From positions 1-64,000 of the forward strand of contig DUTX01000008.1 of the NCBI GenBank assembly GCA_012841865.1: a stretch of DNA of 64,000 nucleotides, given 5' to 3'. The position numbers and the translations under genes were made by a program. Under the pieces are notes generated by a model. That model saw only the letters and a list, made by a program, of their open reading frames with translations. It made no database searches and had not been told where the DNA came from. Source of the DNA: Acholeplasmataceae bacterium (GTDB taxonomy: Bacteria > Bacillota_I > Bacilli_A > ML615J-28 > CAG-698). Shown here piece after piece: positions 54,478-62,313 of this stretch (its first letter is position 1; each line of letters opens with the position of its first letter).

Positions 54478-55581
54478 TTACTCCTTTAAGCAATATATCC
54501 GGTAGTATTTATCAACTATCTCTTGCATTTTAGTCAAATTAGCTTCCATCTCACTGACAAGTTTTAGCTGTGTCCGGCAACGATCCAAATTTTGTTGCGG
54601 CCGCTGAGTCCGAAAATATGTATCGCCGTCCAAATAATCGGTCAAAAAGCGAATTCCGTTTTCAATCGTCATCAAAATCGCACCATAGGGCAAATTATCT
54701 TTTTCAACCTCGGTAAGATCGCTTCCTAAAGCAAATAAAAATCCTTTTACATACTCTTCAAACAAATCAAGACGAAAATGAACTTTATCCAAATCCCTTT
54801 CGTCTTCCAAAGCAGTCGAACAACCGAAACGAATCGAATCCCCAAAATCATAACAAATGCTCCCGGGCATGATTGTATCAAAATCTATCACTGCAAGGGC
54901 TTTGCCTGTATCTTTATGGAACAAGACATTGTTTAACTTGGTATCGTTATGAGTTACCTTGGTCGGCATTTTGCCTTCCGCAAGCAAATCGACTATTTTT
55001 GAATAAAGACATTTTCGTTTCTGGATGAACTCAATCTCCGCTTCTGTTTCTTTAGCTCGATCTAAAATATCTTTTTCTAAGCTCTTTAAGAAGTTATCGT
55101 AGCGAATCGGAGTGTTATGGAAATTAGGTAAAATTTCAAATAAAGTGCTCGCATCAAACTCGGAAAGCATAGCTGCGAAAGAGCCAAAAGCAACGGCACT
55201 TTCATAGAAATCTTCCGGTTTTTCTACGAGTTGATAACAAACTGAATCTTCAATATATTTATAGAGCCGGTAATACCCCTCTTGATTTGTTAAGTAACTT
55301 TTACCTGATTTTGTATATATTAAACTCAAACATACGCGATCGGGATCTTTCCCTTTTTCAAAGGCAATCTTCCTGTTATATTCAGATACTGCTTCAATAT
55401 TATGCATCAGTTTATCCACTTCTTTAAAAAGATTGTGGTTAATCTTCTGCAAAATATACCTTTTGGCAGTCGTCTCCACCAAATAAGTCAAATTAATATG
55501 ACCGGAGCCATAAGGACTAAATGTTAATACTTTTCCTTCAATTTGAAATTCTTCAAGTACTTTCATTAATTCTGCTTTCAT
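54478..55581 (-). CDS. APH-family sugar kinase, N-acetylhexosamine 1-kinase-like
   Basis: 367 residues from ATG 55581 (RBS AAGGTG; an ATG two codons up is also possible). The aminoglycoside-phosphotransferase fold is shown by YILQKINHNLFKEVDKLMHN, the catalytic loop VTHNDTKLNNVLFH and the metal-binding VIDFDTIMPG ... CYDFGDSIR. Kinases of this type that sit with galT and galE are the NahK group (lnpB), which phosphorylate GlcNAc/GalNAc at C1. Galactose is an alternative substrate. The gene leads the operon; a TATAAT at 55608-55603 lies about 16 bases ahead of the RBS region, with a poor -35. Confidence 0.75.
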   Translation of the reverse strand: MKAELMKVLEEFQIEGKVLTFSPYGSGHINLTYLVETTAKRYILQKINHNLFKEVDKLMHNIEAVSEYNRKIAFEKGKDPDRVCLSLIYTKSGKSYLTNQEGYYRLYKYIEDSVCYQLVEKPEDFYESAVAFGSFAAMLSEFDASTLFEILPNFHNTPIRYDNFLKSLEKDILDRAKETEAEIEFIQKRKCLYSKIVDLLAEGKMPTKVTHNDTKLNNVLFHKDTGKALAVIDFDTIMPGSICYDFGDSIRFGCSTALEDERDLDKVHFRLDLFEEYVKGFLFALGSDLTEVEKDNLPYGAILMTIENGIRFLTDYLDGDTYFRTQRPQQNLDRCRTQLKLVSEMEANLTKMQEIVDKYYRIYCLKE

Positions 55582-55687
55582 TTTCATCACCTTTTCAAAC
55601 TTATTATACAGGGTAATCGCAAGTTTTAAAAGCAATATTAGTTCTAATTATTTATATTTTCTTTCACATTCTTTTTTTTAAAATAAT

Positions 55688-55716
55688 TTGATATTTATTA
55701 GTTAACATGGTAAAAT
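55688..55716 (+). promoter_or_regulatory. Promoter of the AraC-family gene
   Basis: TTGATA (55688-55693), 17-base spacer, TAAAAT (55711-55716), with an extended-10 TGG. The predicted start coincides with the ATG at 55723, so the message may have no leader. Confidence 0.6.
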
Positions 55717-55722
55717 ATAATT

Positions 55723-56604
55723 ATGAAAAACAAAAAATTTTATATGCATAAAATCGCAAACCTATTAATCATTCAAAAAATTGTCACCATCCACTATCAG
55801 GAACTTGGAAAAGATTATGTTTTTGAAGGCGAAACCCATAATTTTTGGGAAATAATATATTGTGATAAAAATGAAGTTTTCGTTATTGTTAATGGTGAAG
55901 AAAAACTTTTAAGACAAGGAGAAATAATATTTTTAAGTCCGAACGAACCCCATGCCGTTTACGGTAACGGCCGGGATGAAAGCAATATCTTTGTTATCAC
56001 CTTTGTTTGTAAATCAGAAATTATGAGTTATTTTATTGGAAAACAAATTCCTCTCCCTGAATATTTGAAGGAGCTGCTTGCAACAATTATTTCCGAAGCT
56101 AAGAAAACTTTCGATTTACCGATTTTTGATCCTAATCTTAACCGCCTTGTTTTAAAAGAAAATCCCGAACTTGGCGGCGAACAAATCATTAAAAATAATC
56201 TCGAATTACTTTTAATTTATCTAATTCGAGAAGAGACAACAAAACCAGGGTCCGAAATACATTTTATTTCGAAACTTGACGGTTCCGATAAAATTGAAGA
56301 TGTCATAATTAAATTCTTAAAGAAAAACATCCATGCAAGAATAACTTTAGACGATTTATGCAAACACACAAATTACGGTAAAACTTCTCTTTGTACAAAG
56401 TTCAAAGAGAAAACAGGCTCTTCAATAATGAATTATTATTTAAGATTAAAGATTGAGGAAGCCAAAAAACTGATTCGTCAAGGCTTACCCTTTGTAAGCA
56501 TCGCCGACCAATTACATTTTGTTTCACTCTCGCATTTTACTTCGACTTTTAAACGTTATACAAAAATGTCTCCACGTCAATATAAAAAAAGCATTCTCAA
56601 ATAA
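55723..56604 (+). CDS. AraC family transcriptional regulator
   Basis: 293 residues. The N-terminal cupin (about 25-95: THNFWEIIYCDKNEVFVIVNG, LLRQGEIIFLSPNEPHAVYG) binds a sugar; residues about 195-290 are the twin HTH (RITLDDLCKHTNYGKTSLCTKF and FVSIADQLHFVSLSHFTSTF with RYTKMSPRQYKKS). Divergent from the kinase-galT-galE operon and so its likely activator. No RBS is visible before the ATG. Confidence 0.88.
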   Translation: MKNKKFYMHKIANLLIIQKIVTIHYQELGKDYVFEGETHNFWEIIYCDKNEVFVIVNGEEKLLRQGEIIFLSPNEPHAVYGNGRDESNIFVITFVCKSEIMSYFIGKQIPLPEYLKELLATIISEAKKTFDLPIFDPNLNRLVLKENPELGGEQIIKNNLELLLIYLIREETTKPGSEIHFISKLDGSDKIEDVIIKFLKKNIHARITLDDLCKHTNYGKTSLCTKFKEKTGSSIMNYYLRLKIEEAKKLIRQGLPFVSIADQLHFVSLSHFTSTFKRYTKMSPRQYKKSILK

Positions 56605-56612
56605 GCTTATTT

Positions 56613-56636
56613 GCCTCTAAAAAGAGGCTTTTTTTG
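56613..56636 (+). terminator. Terminator after the AraC-family gene
   Basis: GCCTCT-aaaa-AGAGGC is followed by TTTTTTT. Confidence 0.85.
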
Positions 56637-56641
56637 GTTAT

Positions 56642-56670
56642 AAAAAATCCCGTCATTTAAAGACGGGATT
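56642..56670 (-). terminator. Terminator after the WG-repeat lipoprotein pair
   Basis: On minus ATCCCGTC-tttaaat-GACGGGAT is followed by TTTTTTA. Confidence 0.85.
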
Positions 56671-56696
56671 GCATCAGTAATATTAAACAATTGAAA

Positions 56697-58259
56697 TTAT
56701 TTCAATGTTGTTTCTACAAGAACATAATAAGAATCAAAAACAGCGTATAAATATGAACCGTAAATATTAGCAAAAGATTTAAATTCAGTGCTGTAATTAC
56801 CGGAGTATTCAAAACTCTCTTTCATACTCTTATTGTAATCGAGAAAGCGAATTTCATATTTTGAATTGTTTTCATTAAAAGTTTCCGTATAAATTAAGCC
56901 TCTTGAAACAAAATATGTTTCTTCTTCAAATACTACCTTCGATTTATTATTGATATCCAGAATACATTTTTTAAAATCTGCATCTGTCGCTATGGTTTTA
57001 CCATCTAAGAAAACATCCATTATTGAAAAGTATTCAAAGGGAATCAAAACTTCACCAGTAGCATCCAGGATTCCGAATTTATTTTTCTGTAAAATAAAGA
57101 TATTTTCAGAATCAACATAAGAAGGAGTTCCAGCAAAGGTATATTGGGGCTCTAATTTTTCATTAATGATATACTTCGAGGCCGGATCATAATAAGTGGT
57201 GTCGCTCAGTTTTCTTAAGCTGCATATATCAAAAACAAGTTCTGTTAAGATTTCGCCTTTTGAATTAATTAAGATATTTTTCGAAGAAGAAGATAAGTTT
57301 TTTGCAACAATGGGGCGAACATTAGCCTTTCCGTATTTAATGTCGCCATTAGAATCCAAAATTGGGTCAAGGTTATTAATTAAATAATCCACATTTAATT
57401 CTTTTTCTTTACCAGTGGTTAAATCCACTGTGTAGGTTTTTAAAAAGTATTTACTACCTAAATTCAAATAAGTGTATTCGTCAGATAAATCCTCAACCCT
57501 GTATGCCTTTTGAACGAATAGTTTTCCGTCTAAAATCATCATAATATCGGGATCATCTAGATAAATATGATTTATCAGCTTATCCATACTATTATAGATA
57601 TATAAATTTGAATCAACAGATTTAAGGTAATAACCATCTAAACCGTATTTGCTTAAAGGGTTTTTTTCGAAAAACTTGATTCGTTTTTCCGGATTCTCAA
57701 TTTCAGATCTGGTTTTGGTCTCAATATCGATGGAGAATATTTTATTTTCGATAACAAAATTACCTTCATCAAAATAAGAATAATCGACGATTTCATAATA
57801 TTTTGGCGTTTCTTCTTCCCATTCAACCTCGATGTCAATATTGACATCAACATATAGTCCTGTGGGAAGAACTACTTGTCCAAAAACATCATAAACGGTA
57901 ACTTCATTATCCGCATTGGTTGTTTTAACATAAGTAGCAGCACCGGCACTGATAATGTTATAAATCATATCCGAAGATAAAGGACAAATCAACTCTTGTG
58001 TAAAGAGCGACCAAACTCCCCTTTTGCCGGTAGTATCCACAACAATAATTAAGCCATTATTTAGATAAAAAGTGTTGACAGACCAATATTCAGAAAGATC
58101 AGAAACCAGCACTTCATTTTTGGGTGTTTTGGTTTCAATACTTGTGATGTTTTGTTCAAGCATGGCGCTTGTTATTACAGATCCTTTTTTTGAAGAGCAG
58201 GACGAAAAGAAAAACGCAAAACTAATTATTGATAAAACAATTAAAATTTTTCTCATCAT
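56697..58259 (-). CDS. WG-repeat-like lipoprotein, second of a tandem pair
   Basis: 520 residues. Lipobox FSSC (Cys about 21), so surface-anchored. The body is beta-rich. A KWG-type repeat is visible: KFGILDATGEVLIPFEYFSI; other copies are degenerate. The motifs GVWSLFTQELICPLS near residue 82 and KYGLDGYYLK near 215 recur in its upstream neighbour. No catalytic site is seen. It probably forms a propeller-like or solenoid surface protein. RBS GGGGGGTG precedes ATG; 11 bases separate it from its paralogue. Confidence 0.7.
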   Translation of the reverse strand: MMRKILIVLSIISFAFFFSSCSSKKGSVITSAMLEQNITSIETKTPKNEVLVSDLSEYWSVNTFYLNNGLIIVVDTTGKRGVWSLFTQELICPLSSDMIYNIISAGAATYVKTTNADNEVTVYDVFGQVVLPTGLYVDVNIDIEVEWEEETPKYYEIVDYSYFDEGNFVIENKIFSIDIETKTRSEIENPEKRIKFFEKNPLSKYGLDGYYLKSVDSNLYIYNSMDKLINHIYLDDPDIMMILDGKLFVQKAYRVEDLSDEYTYLNLGSKYFLKTYTVDLTTGKEKELNVDYLINNLDPILDSNGDIKYGKANVRPIVAKNLSSSSKNILINSKGEILTELVFDICSLRKLSDTTYYDPASKYIINEKLEPQYTFAGTPSYVDSENIFILQKNKFGILDATGEVLIPFEYFSIMDVFLDGKTIATDADFKKCILDINNKSKVVFEEETYFVSRGLIYTETFNENNSKYEIRFLDYNKSMKESFEYSGNYSTEFKSFANIYGSYLYAVFDSYYVLVETTLK

Positions 58260-58270
58260 TTACACCCCCC

Positions 58271-59866
58271 TTATCGTAAAGTAATATCAATTAATAGATA
58301 GCTGGTTTGATTATTATTCTTAAAACTCGCGTACAAATAATTTCCATAAATATTATTTATACTATTAAAACTTGGAGAAGCCGGGCTATCAAACTCAAGA
58401 GAGTGTTTAATATTATTATTATAGTCAATAATATCGGCTTGGTAAGGAGAAGAATCATTACGATAAATAAAAATTAAACCGGTTGCTATTTCAAATAAAG
58501 GTCCATTTAACGCAGTACTACCTCTATTTAAATCGACAATATAATATTTTCCGTCTCTGTATTTACCTAATGCTTTCCCTTGATAAAACTCAGAAAGTTC
58601 CACATATTCAAAAGGAATAAGGAGAGAGCCATCGTCAGCAACTACCCCATAATAATCGCCATCATGGACAATAATAATATCATTGCAATCATCAAAGACT
58701 AAGTTTCCATTGATTAAATACAAAGGATCCAAATCACTGTTATAGATATATCCGGAAAACTCATCATAGAAATGATTGCCGATGGGAGTTAACTCCGTTA
58801 ATTCCAGCTGATGGACATCAGCGATAATCTTGCCTTTTTCATTTATAATGACATTGGTGGGAGCAGTAAGCAAGTTCTTAGAATCAATCCTTCTGATTGC
58901 TCCATAGGCGTAACTATATTCACCTTTCTCATTTTGATACGGGCTCAAATTATGAATTATATAGTCAAGTTTTAATTTGGTCTTTTTGCCAGTCAAAATA
59001 TCAATGGTAAATGTTTCAAGCAGATATTTATTGCCTTGATTAATGTAGGAGTATTTTTCATTTTCCTCATCTAATAAATAGGATTTTTGCATCAATAATT
59101 TACCGCCAAAAGCACAGGCTATATCAAAATCAGCACCAGATAAACTAACTCTATTTATTAACTCATTATTCTCGTTGTAGATAAAGAGCATGAAATTCAC
59201 GACTCTTCCATAATAACCGTCTAAACCAAACATTTTCAGTTCAATGGTTTCTTTTCTCTTATATTCCTCTTCAGTTTCCTCAGTAATTTCTACTCTGCTC
59301 TCTTCTTCAACATTTAAGAGGAATTTTTTAATTGTTGGTGTGGTTATGCCCTTGTTTAAATCCTCTATTGTCAATGTTTTAACGATTTCATAATATTCTC
59401 TTCGGGTTTCGCCCGATTCATCTGCGACAAGTTCAAAATCCACATCCACTTCCGCAATCTCATATTTACCCTTTTCGATGATTGTTCTGCCAAAAATATC
59501 ATAAATTGCTTTCTCATCATCACTATTGGTGGTTTCAATATATAATAAACCACCGATTTTATAAATGAAATTAATTTGATTTTCTTCCGAAAACGGAAAA
59601 ATCAGTTTTTGAGTAAATAAAGACCAACAACTATTATTTCCTTCGTCATCTTCAACCAACAAAATTCCGTAATTACTTTCCCAGACAACCTCAAAATCCT
59701 CAAATTCGTTTACAAAAATTTTATTTACAGGCTCTAACTCGGTTGTAGTAGTGGACAAATTTTTGCGAATTAATTCACTTAAAGATACATCTTCCCCTTT
59801 GTCACAAGCAACCAGTTGAAACGATAAAAAGATCAGCAAAAGAAACATCAGTATCTTTTTTATCAT
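58271..59866 (-). CDS. WG-repeat-like lipoprotein, first of a tandem pair
   Basis: 531 residues from ATG 59866 (RBS AGGGGGAG). Lipobox LVAC (Cys about 20). It is a diverged paralogue of the next protein: SCWSLFTQKLIFPFS, MFGLDGYYGRV and a shared WG-like repeat DYYGVVADDGSLLIPFEYVEL. Gene duplication followed by divergence is clear from the shared order of motifs. Function unknown; the pair is a two-gene operon. Confidence 0.7.
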   Translation of the reverse strand: MIKKILMFLLLIFLSFQLVACDKGEDVSLSELIRKNLSTTTTELEPVNKIFVNEFEDFEVVWESNYGILLVEDDEGNNSCWSLFTQKLIFPFSEENQINFIYKIGGLLYIETTNSDDEKAIYDIFGRTIIEKGKYEIAEVDVDFELVADESGETRREYYEIVKTLTIEDLNKGITTPTIKKFLLNVEEESRVEITEETEEEYKRKETIELKMFGLDGYYGRVVNFMLFIYNENNELINRVSLSGADFDIACAFGGKLLMQKSYLLDEENEKYSYINQGNKYLLETFTIDILTGKKTKLKLDYIIHNLSPYQNEKGEYSYAYGAIRRIDSKNLLTAPTNVIINEKGKIIADVHQLELTELTPIGNHFYDEFSGYIYNSDLDPLYLINGNLVFDDCNDIIIVHDGDYYGVVADDGSLLIPFEYVELSEFYQGKALGKYRDGKYYIVDLNRGSTALNGPLFEIATGLIFIYRNDSSPYQADIIDYNNNIKHSLEFDSPASPSFNSINNIYGNYLYASFKNNNQTSYLLIDITLR

Positions 59867-59897
59867 TTTCTCTGCTCCCCCTTTCATATATGATTAA

Positions 59898-59927
59898 ATT
59901 ATAACATTTAAAAGATAATAAAAGCAA
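59898..59927 (-). promoter_or_regulatory. Promoter of the WG-repeat lipoprotein pair
   Basis: On minus: TTGCTT (59927-59922), 18-base spacer, TATAAT (59903-59898), with an extended-10 TGT. Confidence 0.65.
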
Positions 59928-60005
59928 AGTTTTTCTAAAAAATAAATTGTTAATTTAAATCAAGGAAATATTTCATTTAACCGAAACTGACCTTTCTTTT
60001 AAAAT

Positions 60006-60047
60006 AAAAAACTGATTAATAAGGCTTCCTTAATCAATCAGTTTTTT
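60006..60047 (-). terminator. Terminator after the CDF exporter gene
   Basis: On minus AAAAAACTGATT ... AATCAGTTTTTT with an inner AAGG/CCTT pair. Confidence 0.8.
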
Positions 60048-60062
60048 ATAAATTCAAAAAAA

Positions 60063-60971
60063 TTATTTTGTGCGACAAAAAAGTGTATCGGAATGATTAT
60101 GATTTGCGGTTTCAATTTGAATAGTTATATGGTTTATTCCTAATTCATGAAGCTTTTCTTCAATCCGCTTTAAAAGTTCCGTTGTTTCCGTTAAACTCGG
60201 TTCGCCCTTAAGCACAGCATGGCAGGTGAAGGCATGAACTCCACTGGTGATAGTCCAAAGGTGAACATCATGTAATGATTCAATTTTTTCTTCGCTTTCA
60301 ATTTCAGAAATCACTTTTTTCAAATCAATATTTTTCGGCGCTCTTTCCAGCATAATATGTAGGGAGTCTTTGGTTATTATGACTCCGCTTCTTAAAACCA
60401 AGAGCGCAACAACAATACCAGCAACGGCATCAGTCCAGGTCCAACTAAAAATCATAATCAAAACCGCAGCAGTAATTGCTCCGATTGAACCAAAAAGATC
60501 ACTTAATACATGTAGAAAAGCTCCGCGTATATTGAGGTTTTCTTTCGTATCGCCGCTTCGATGCATAATCCAAGCGACCAAGATATTAACCAGAAGACCG
60601 ATTACGCTGATAATGAGCATGCCGCTGGTTGCAATTTCGGGTGGATTTTTTAACCTTTCCACAGCTTCATAAAAGATGAATCCCGATACTAAGAGCAACA
60701 AAACTCCGTTTATAAGGGCTGCTAAGATTTCAAAACGTTTATTTCCGTAAGTTCTTTTTTCATCAGTAAATTTTCCGCTTAAAATAAAAGCAAACAAAGC
60801 GATTCCCAGCGAAAAAGAATCACTTAACATATGGCCGGCATCAGATAACAAAGCAAGGCTATTGGTAAAAAAGCCCCCGATAATTTCAACCGCCGTATAT
60901 GAGAAGATGATGAGAAAAGAAATCAATAAAACTTTTTTATTGAGATGATGTTTATGATGGTCGTCAATCAT
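60063..60971 (-). CDS. Cation diffusion facilitator (CzcD/ZitB-like) metal exporter
   Basis: 302 residues, six membrane segments. Metal-site HxxxD pairs: SDAGHMLSDSFSLG in TM2 and HVLSDLFGSIGA in TM5; the N-terminus is His-rich (DDHHKHHLNKK) as in zinc exporters. The cytosolic C-terminal domain (LHDVHLWTITSGVHAFTCH) carries the usual His residues. It likely exports zinc, cobalt or cadmium by proton exchange. Two promoters, each with a palindromic site at the expected start, control it. RBS CGGAGGG before ATG. Confidence 0.9.
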   Translation of the reverse strand: MIDDHHKHHLNKKVLLISFLIIFSYTAVEIIGGFFTNSLALLSDAGHMLSDSFSLGIALFAFILSGKFTDEKRTYGNKRFEILAALINGVLLLLVSGFIFYEAVERLKNPPEIATSGMLIISVIGLLVNILVAWIMHRSGDTKENLNIRGAFLHVLSDLFGSIGAITAAVLIMIFSWTWTDAVAGIVVALLVLRSGVIITKDSLHIMLERAPKNIDLKKVISEIESEEKIESLHDVHLWTITSGVHAFTCHAVLKGEPSLTETTELLKRIEEKLHELGINHITIQIETANHNHSDTLFCRTK

Positions 60972-60993
60972 TATAGCCCTCCGATTTTAGTTT

Positions 60994-61015
60994 TTAAGAA
61001 CCGTTCTTAATTATA
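60994..61015 (-). promoter_or_regulatory. Proximal promoter -10 and palindromic operator of the CDF gene
   Basis: The perfect palindrome TTAAGAACGGTTCTTAA (17 bases, 61010-60994) directly follows a TATAAT (61015-61010) and would cover the start site. The -35 is poor. Confidence 0.6.
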
Positions 61016-61037
61016 CATTAAGTTTTCTTTTTAAAAT

Positions 61038-61097
61038 ATGAACATTTGAGCATTTATTCATGTGTTATATTTTATTCTTAATATCTTGTTTTGTCAA
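61038..61097 (-). promoter_or_regulatory. Distal promoter and ArsR/SmtB-like operator of the CDF gene
   Basis: On minus: TTGACA (61097-61092), 17-base spacer, TAAAAT (61074-61069). Just downstream is the dyad ATGAATAAATG...AATGTTCAT (61061-61038), close to the 12-2-12 sites of CzrA/SmtB-type metal-sensing repressors. No arsR gene lies in the window. Confidence 0.65.
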
Positions 61098-61111
61098 CTA
61101 AAATAATAAAT

Positions 61112-61136
61112 AAAAGAGCTTAATGCTCTTTTTATT
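61112..61136. terminator. Terminator after the DUF438/PAS gene
   Basis: AAAAGAGC-ttaat-GCTCTTTT overlaps the end of the gene on minus and is flanked by A/T runs on both sides. Confidence 0.75.
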
Positions 61137-62313
61137 TTGACCAATTCAATAATTTTTGTTCACCGGTTAAGCTTCTGATTTCCGTAACATCTTGGCTTAC
61201 TTCGAGCACACCTTTATATTCCCCTTTGCTGTTTCTTACGGCATAATAAGTGATGACAAGGAAGCGACCTCTGCTTTCAAACCAAAATTTAGCTTTATCC
61301 TTATTTCCTTTTCGAAACTCAGTAACAATTTCTTCAACAACATGTACGCTTTTTGGAGGATGACAGTTACTGACTAATCTTCCGATTACGGAAGGTGAAC
61401 GGGGAAAGATTCGGTCCGGAGTGTTATTAAAATATTTTACTTTATTGTTTTCATCTACGAAGGTCATATCAACCGGTAAGCGGTTCAATACAACGAGTAA
61501 TTCATCTAGCGCCATACCACCGGTTGCTGAATTAAACAATAAATCATTAAATTCTGATTCAGTTTCTTTTTCTTTATGCTTAATTCTTAAGTCCAAATCG
61601 AGAAAACTAAATCCATAATCAGCAGCTTCCTTAAGCATCGTCTCCCAATCTTCTTTTTCAAGCACACGGGAAGCAATTGGTAACACCAAGAGTTCTTCTT
61701 TTTCAATGATTCCGTAAACTAAGAAAAAATATTTACCGATTACCTGATTTAAATCTGGAGCGTTATTTTTATACTTCTCCCGCAAACTTAAGAGCAGCGC
61801 TTTCGCATCATCATGCAGACTCCACATTATCTGCAAGGGTTTTGGATTAACCAGTTTCTTTTCCATTTGCGGGTAGATAATGTTCTGCATCTTTAAAAAT
61901 CTTTTTTCTAGTTCTTCAAAATCCTTGAGAAATTTAAAAATCTCCTTTTTCTGGACATTCTCCTTATCTTTGATAAACTCTTTAAAATCAGAAAATTTTG
62001 CTTTGATGGCTTCTCCTTCTTCAAGCAAATATCGCATTAGAAGCGATGTTTCTTCCTTTTTCCAAGGATAAGCCTGTAAGGAGCGATGAAGCAGGTTCAT
62101 TAATTTTCCTGCAATTGCTTTGATCTTGTCAATATCCAAACCGAATTTTTCTTGAAAATAAGGGATTGAAAACACATCAAATGGCGTGATGTTTTTTATT
62201 GCTTCCGCATTTTCAAGAAAATAATCTTTCAAACTTTCGTTATTAAGTAACTTTTTTACAAGATTGACTAAAACATCTTGTTTTAGTTTTTCGGTTTTAA
62301 TTAACTCACTCAT
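61132..62313 (-). CDS. DUF438 / hemerythrin-like / PAS domain protein
   Basis: 393 residues, cytosolic. An N-terminal helical domain (LKQDVLVNLVKKLLNNES, FDVFSIPYFQEKFGLDIDKI) of the DUF438 type, a middle helical bundle resembling hemerythrin (RYLLEEGEAIKAKFSD, LEKRFLKMQNIIYPQMEKKL, IMWSLHDDAKALLLSLREKY, IEKEELLVLPIASRVL) with His and Glu that could bind iron or haem, and a C-terminal PAS domain (LPVDMTFVDENNKVKYFNNT, HVVEEIVTEF, FLVITYYAVRN). It is probably a redox, oxygen or nitric-oxide sensor. It overlaps the GH105 gene by 8 bases, an unexpected partner. Confidence 0.8.
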   Translation of the reverse strand: MSELIKTEKLKQDVLVNLVKKLLNNESLKDYFLENAEAIKNITPFDVFSIPYFQEKFGLDIDKIKAIAGKLMNLLHRSLQAYPWKKEETSLLMRYLLEEGEAIKAKFSDFKEFIKDKENVQKKEIFKFLKDFEELEKRFLKMQNIIYPQMEKKLVNPKPLQIMWSLHDDAKALLLSLREKYKNNAPDLNQVIGKYFFLVYGIIEKEELLVLPIASRVLEKEDWETMLKEAADYGFSFLDLDLRIKHKEKETESEFNDLLFNSATGGMALDELLVVLNRLPVDMTFVDENNKVKYFNNTPDRIFPRSPSVIGRLVSNCHPPKSVHVVEEIVTEFRKGNKDKAKFWFESRGRFLVITYYAVRNSKGEYKGVLEVSQDVTEIRSLTGEQKLLNWSK

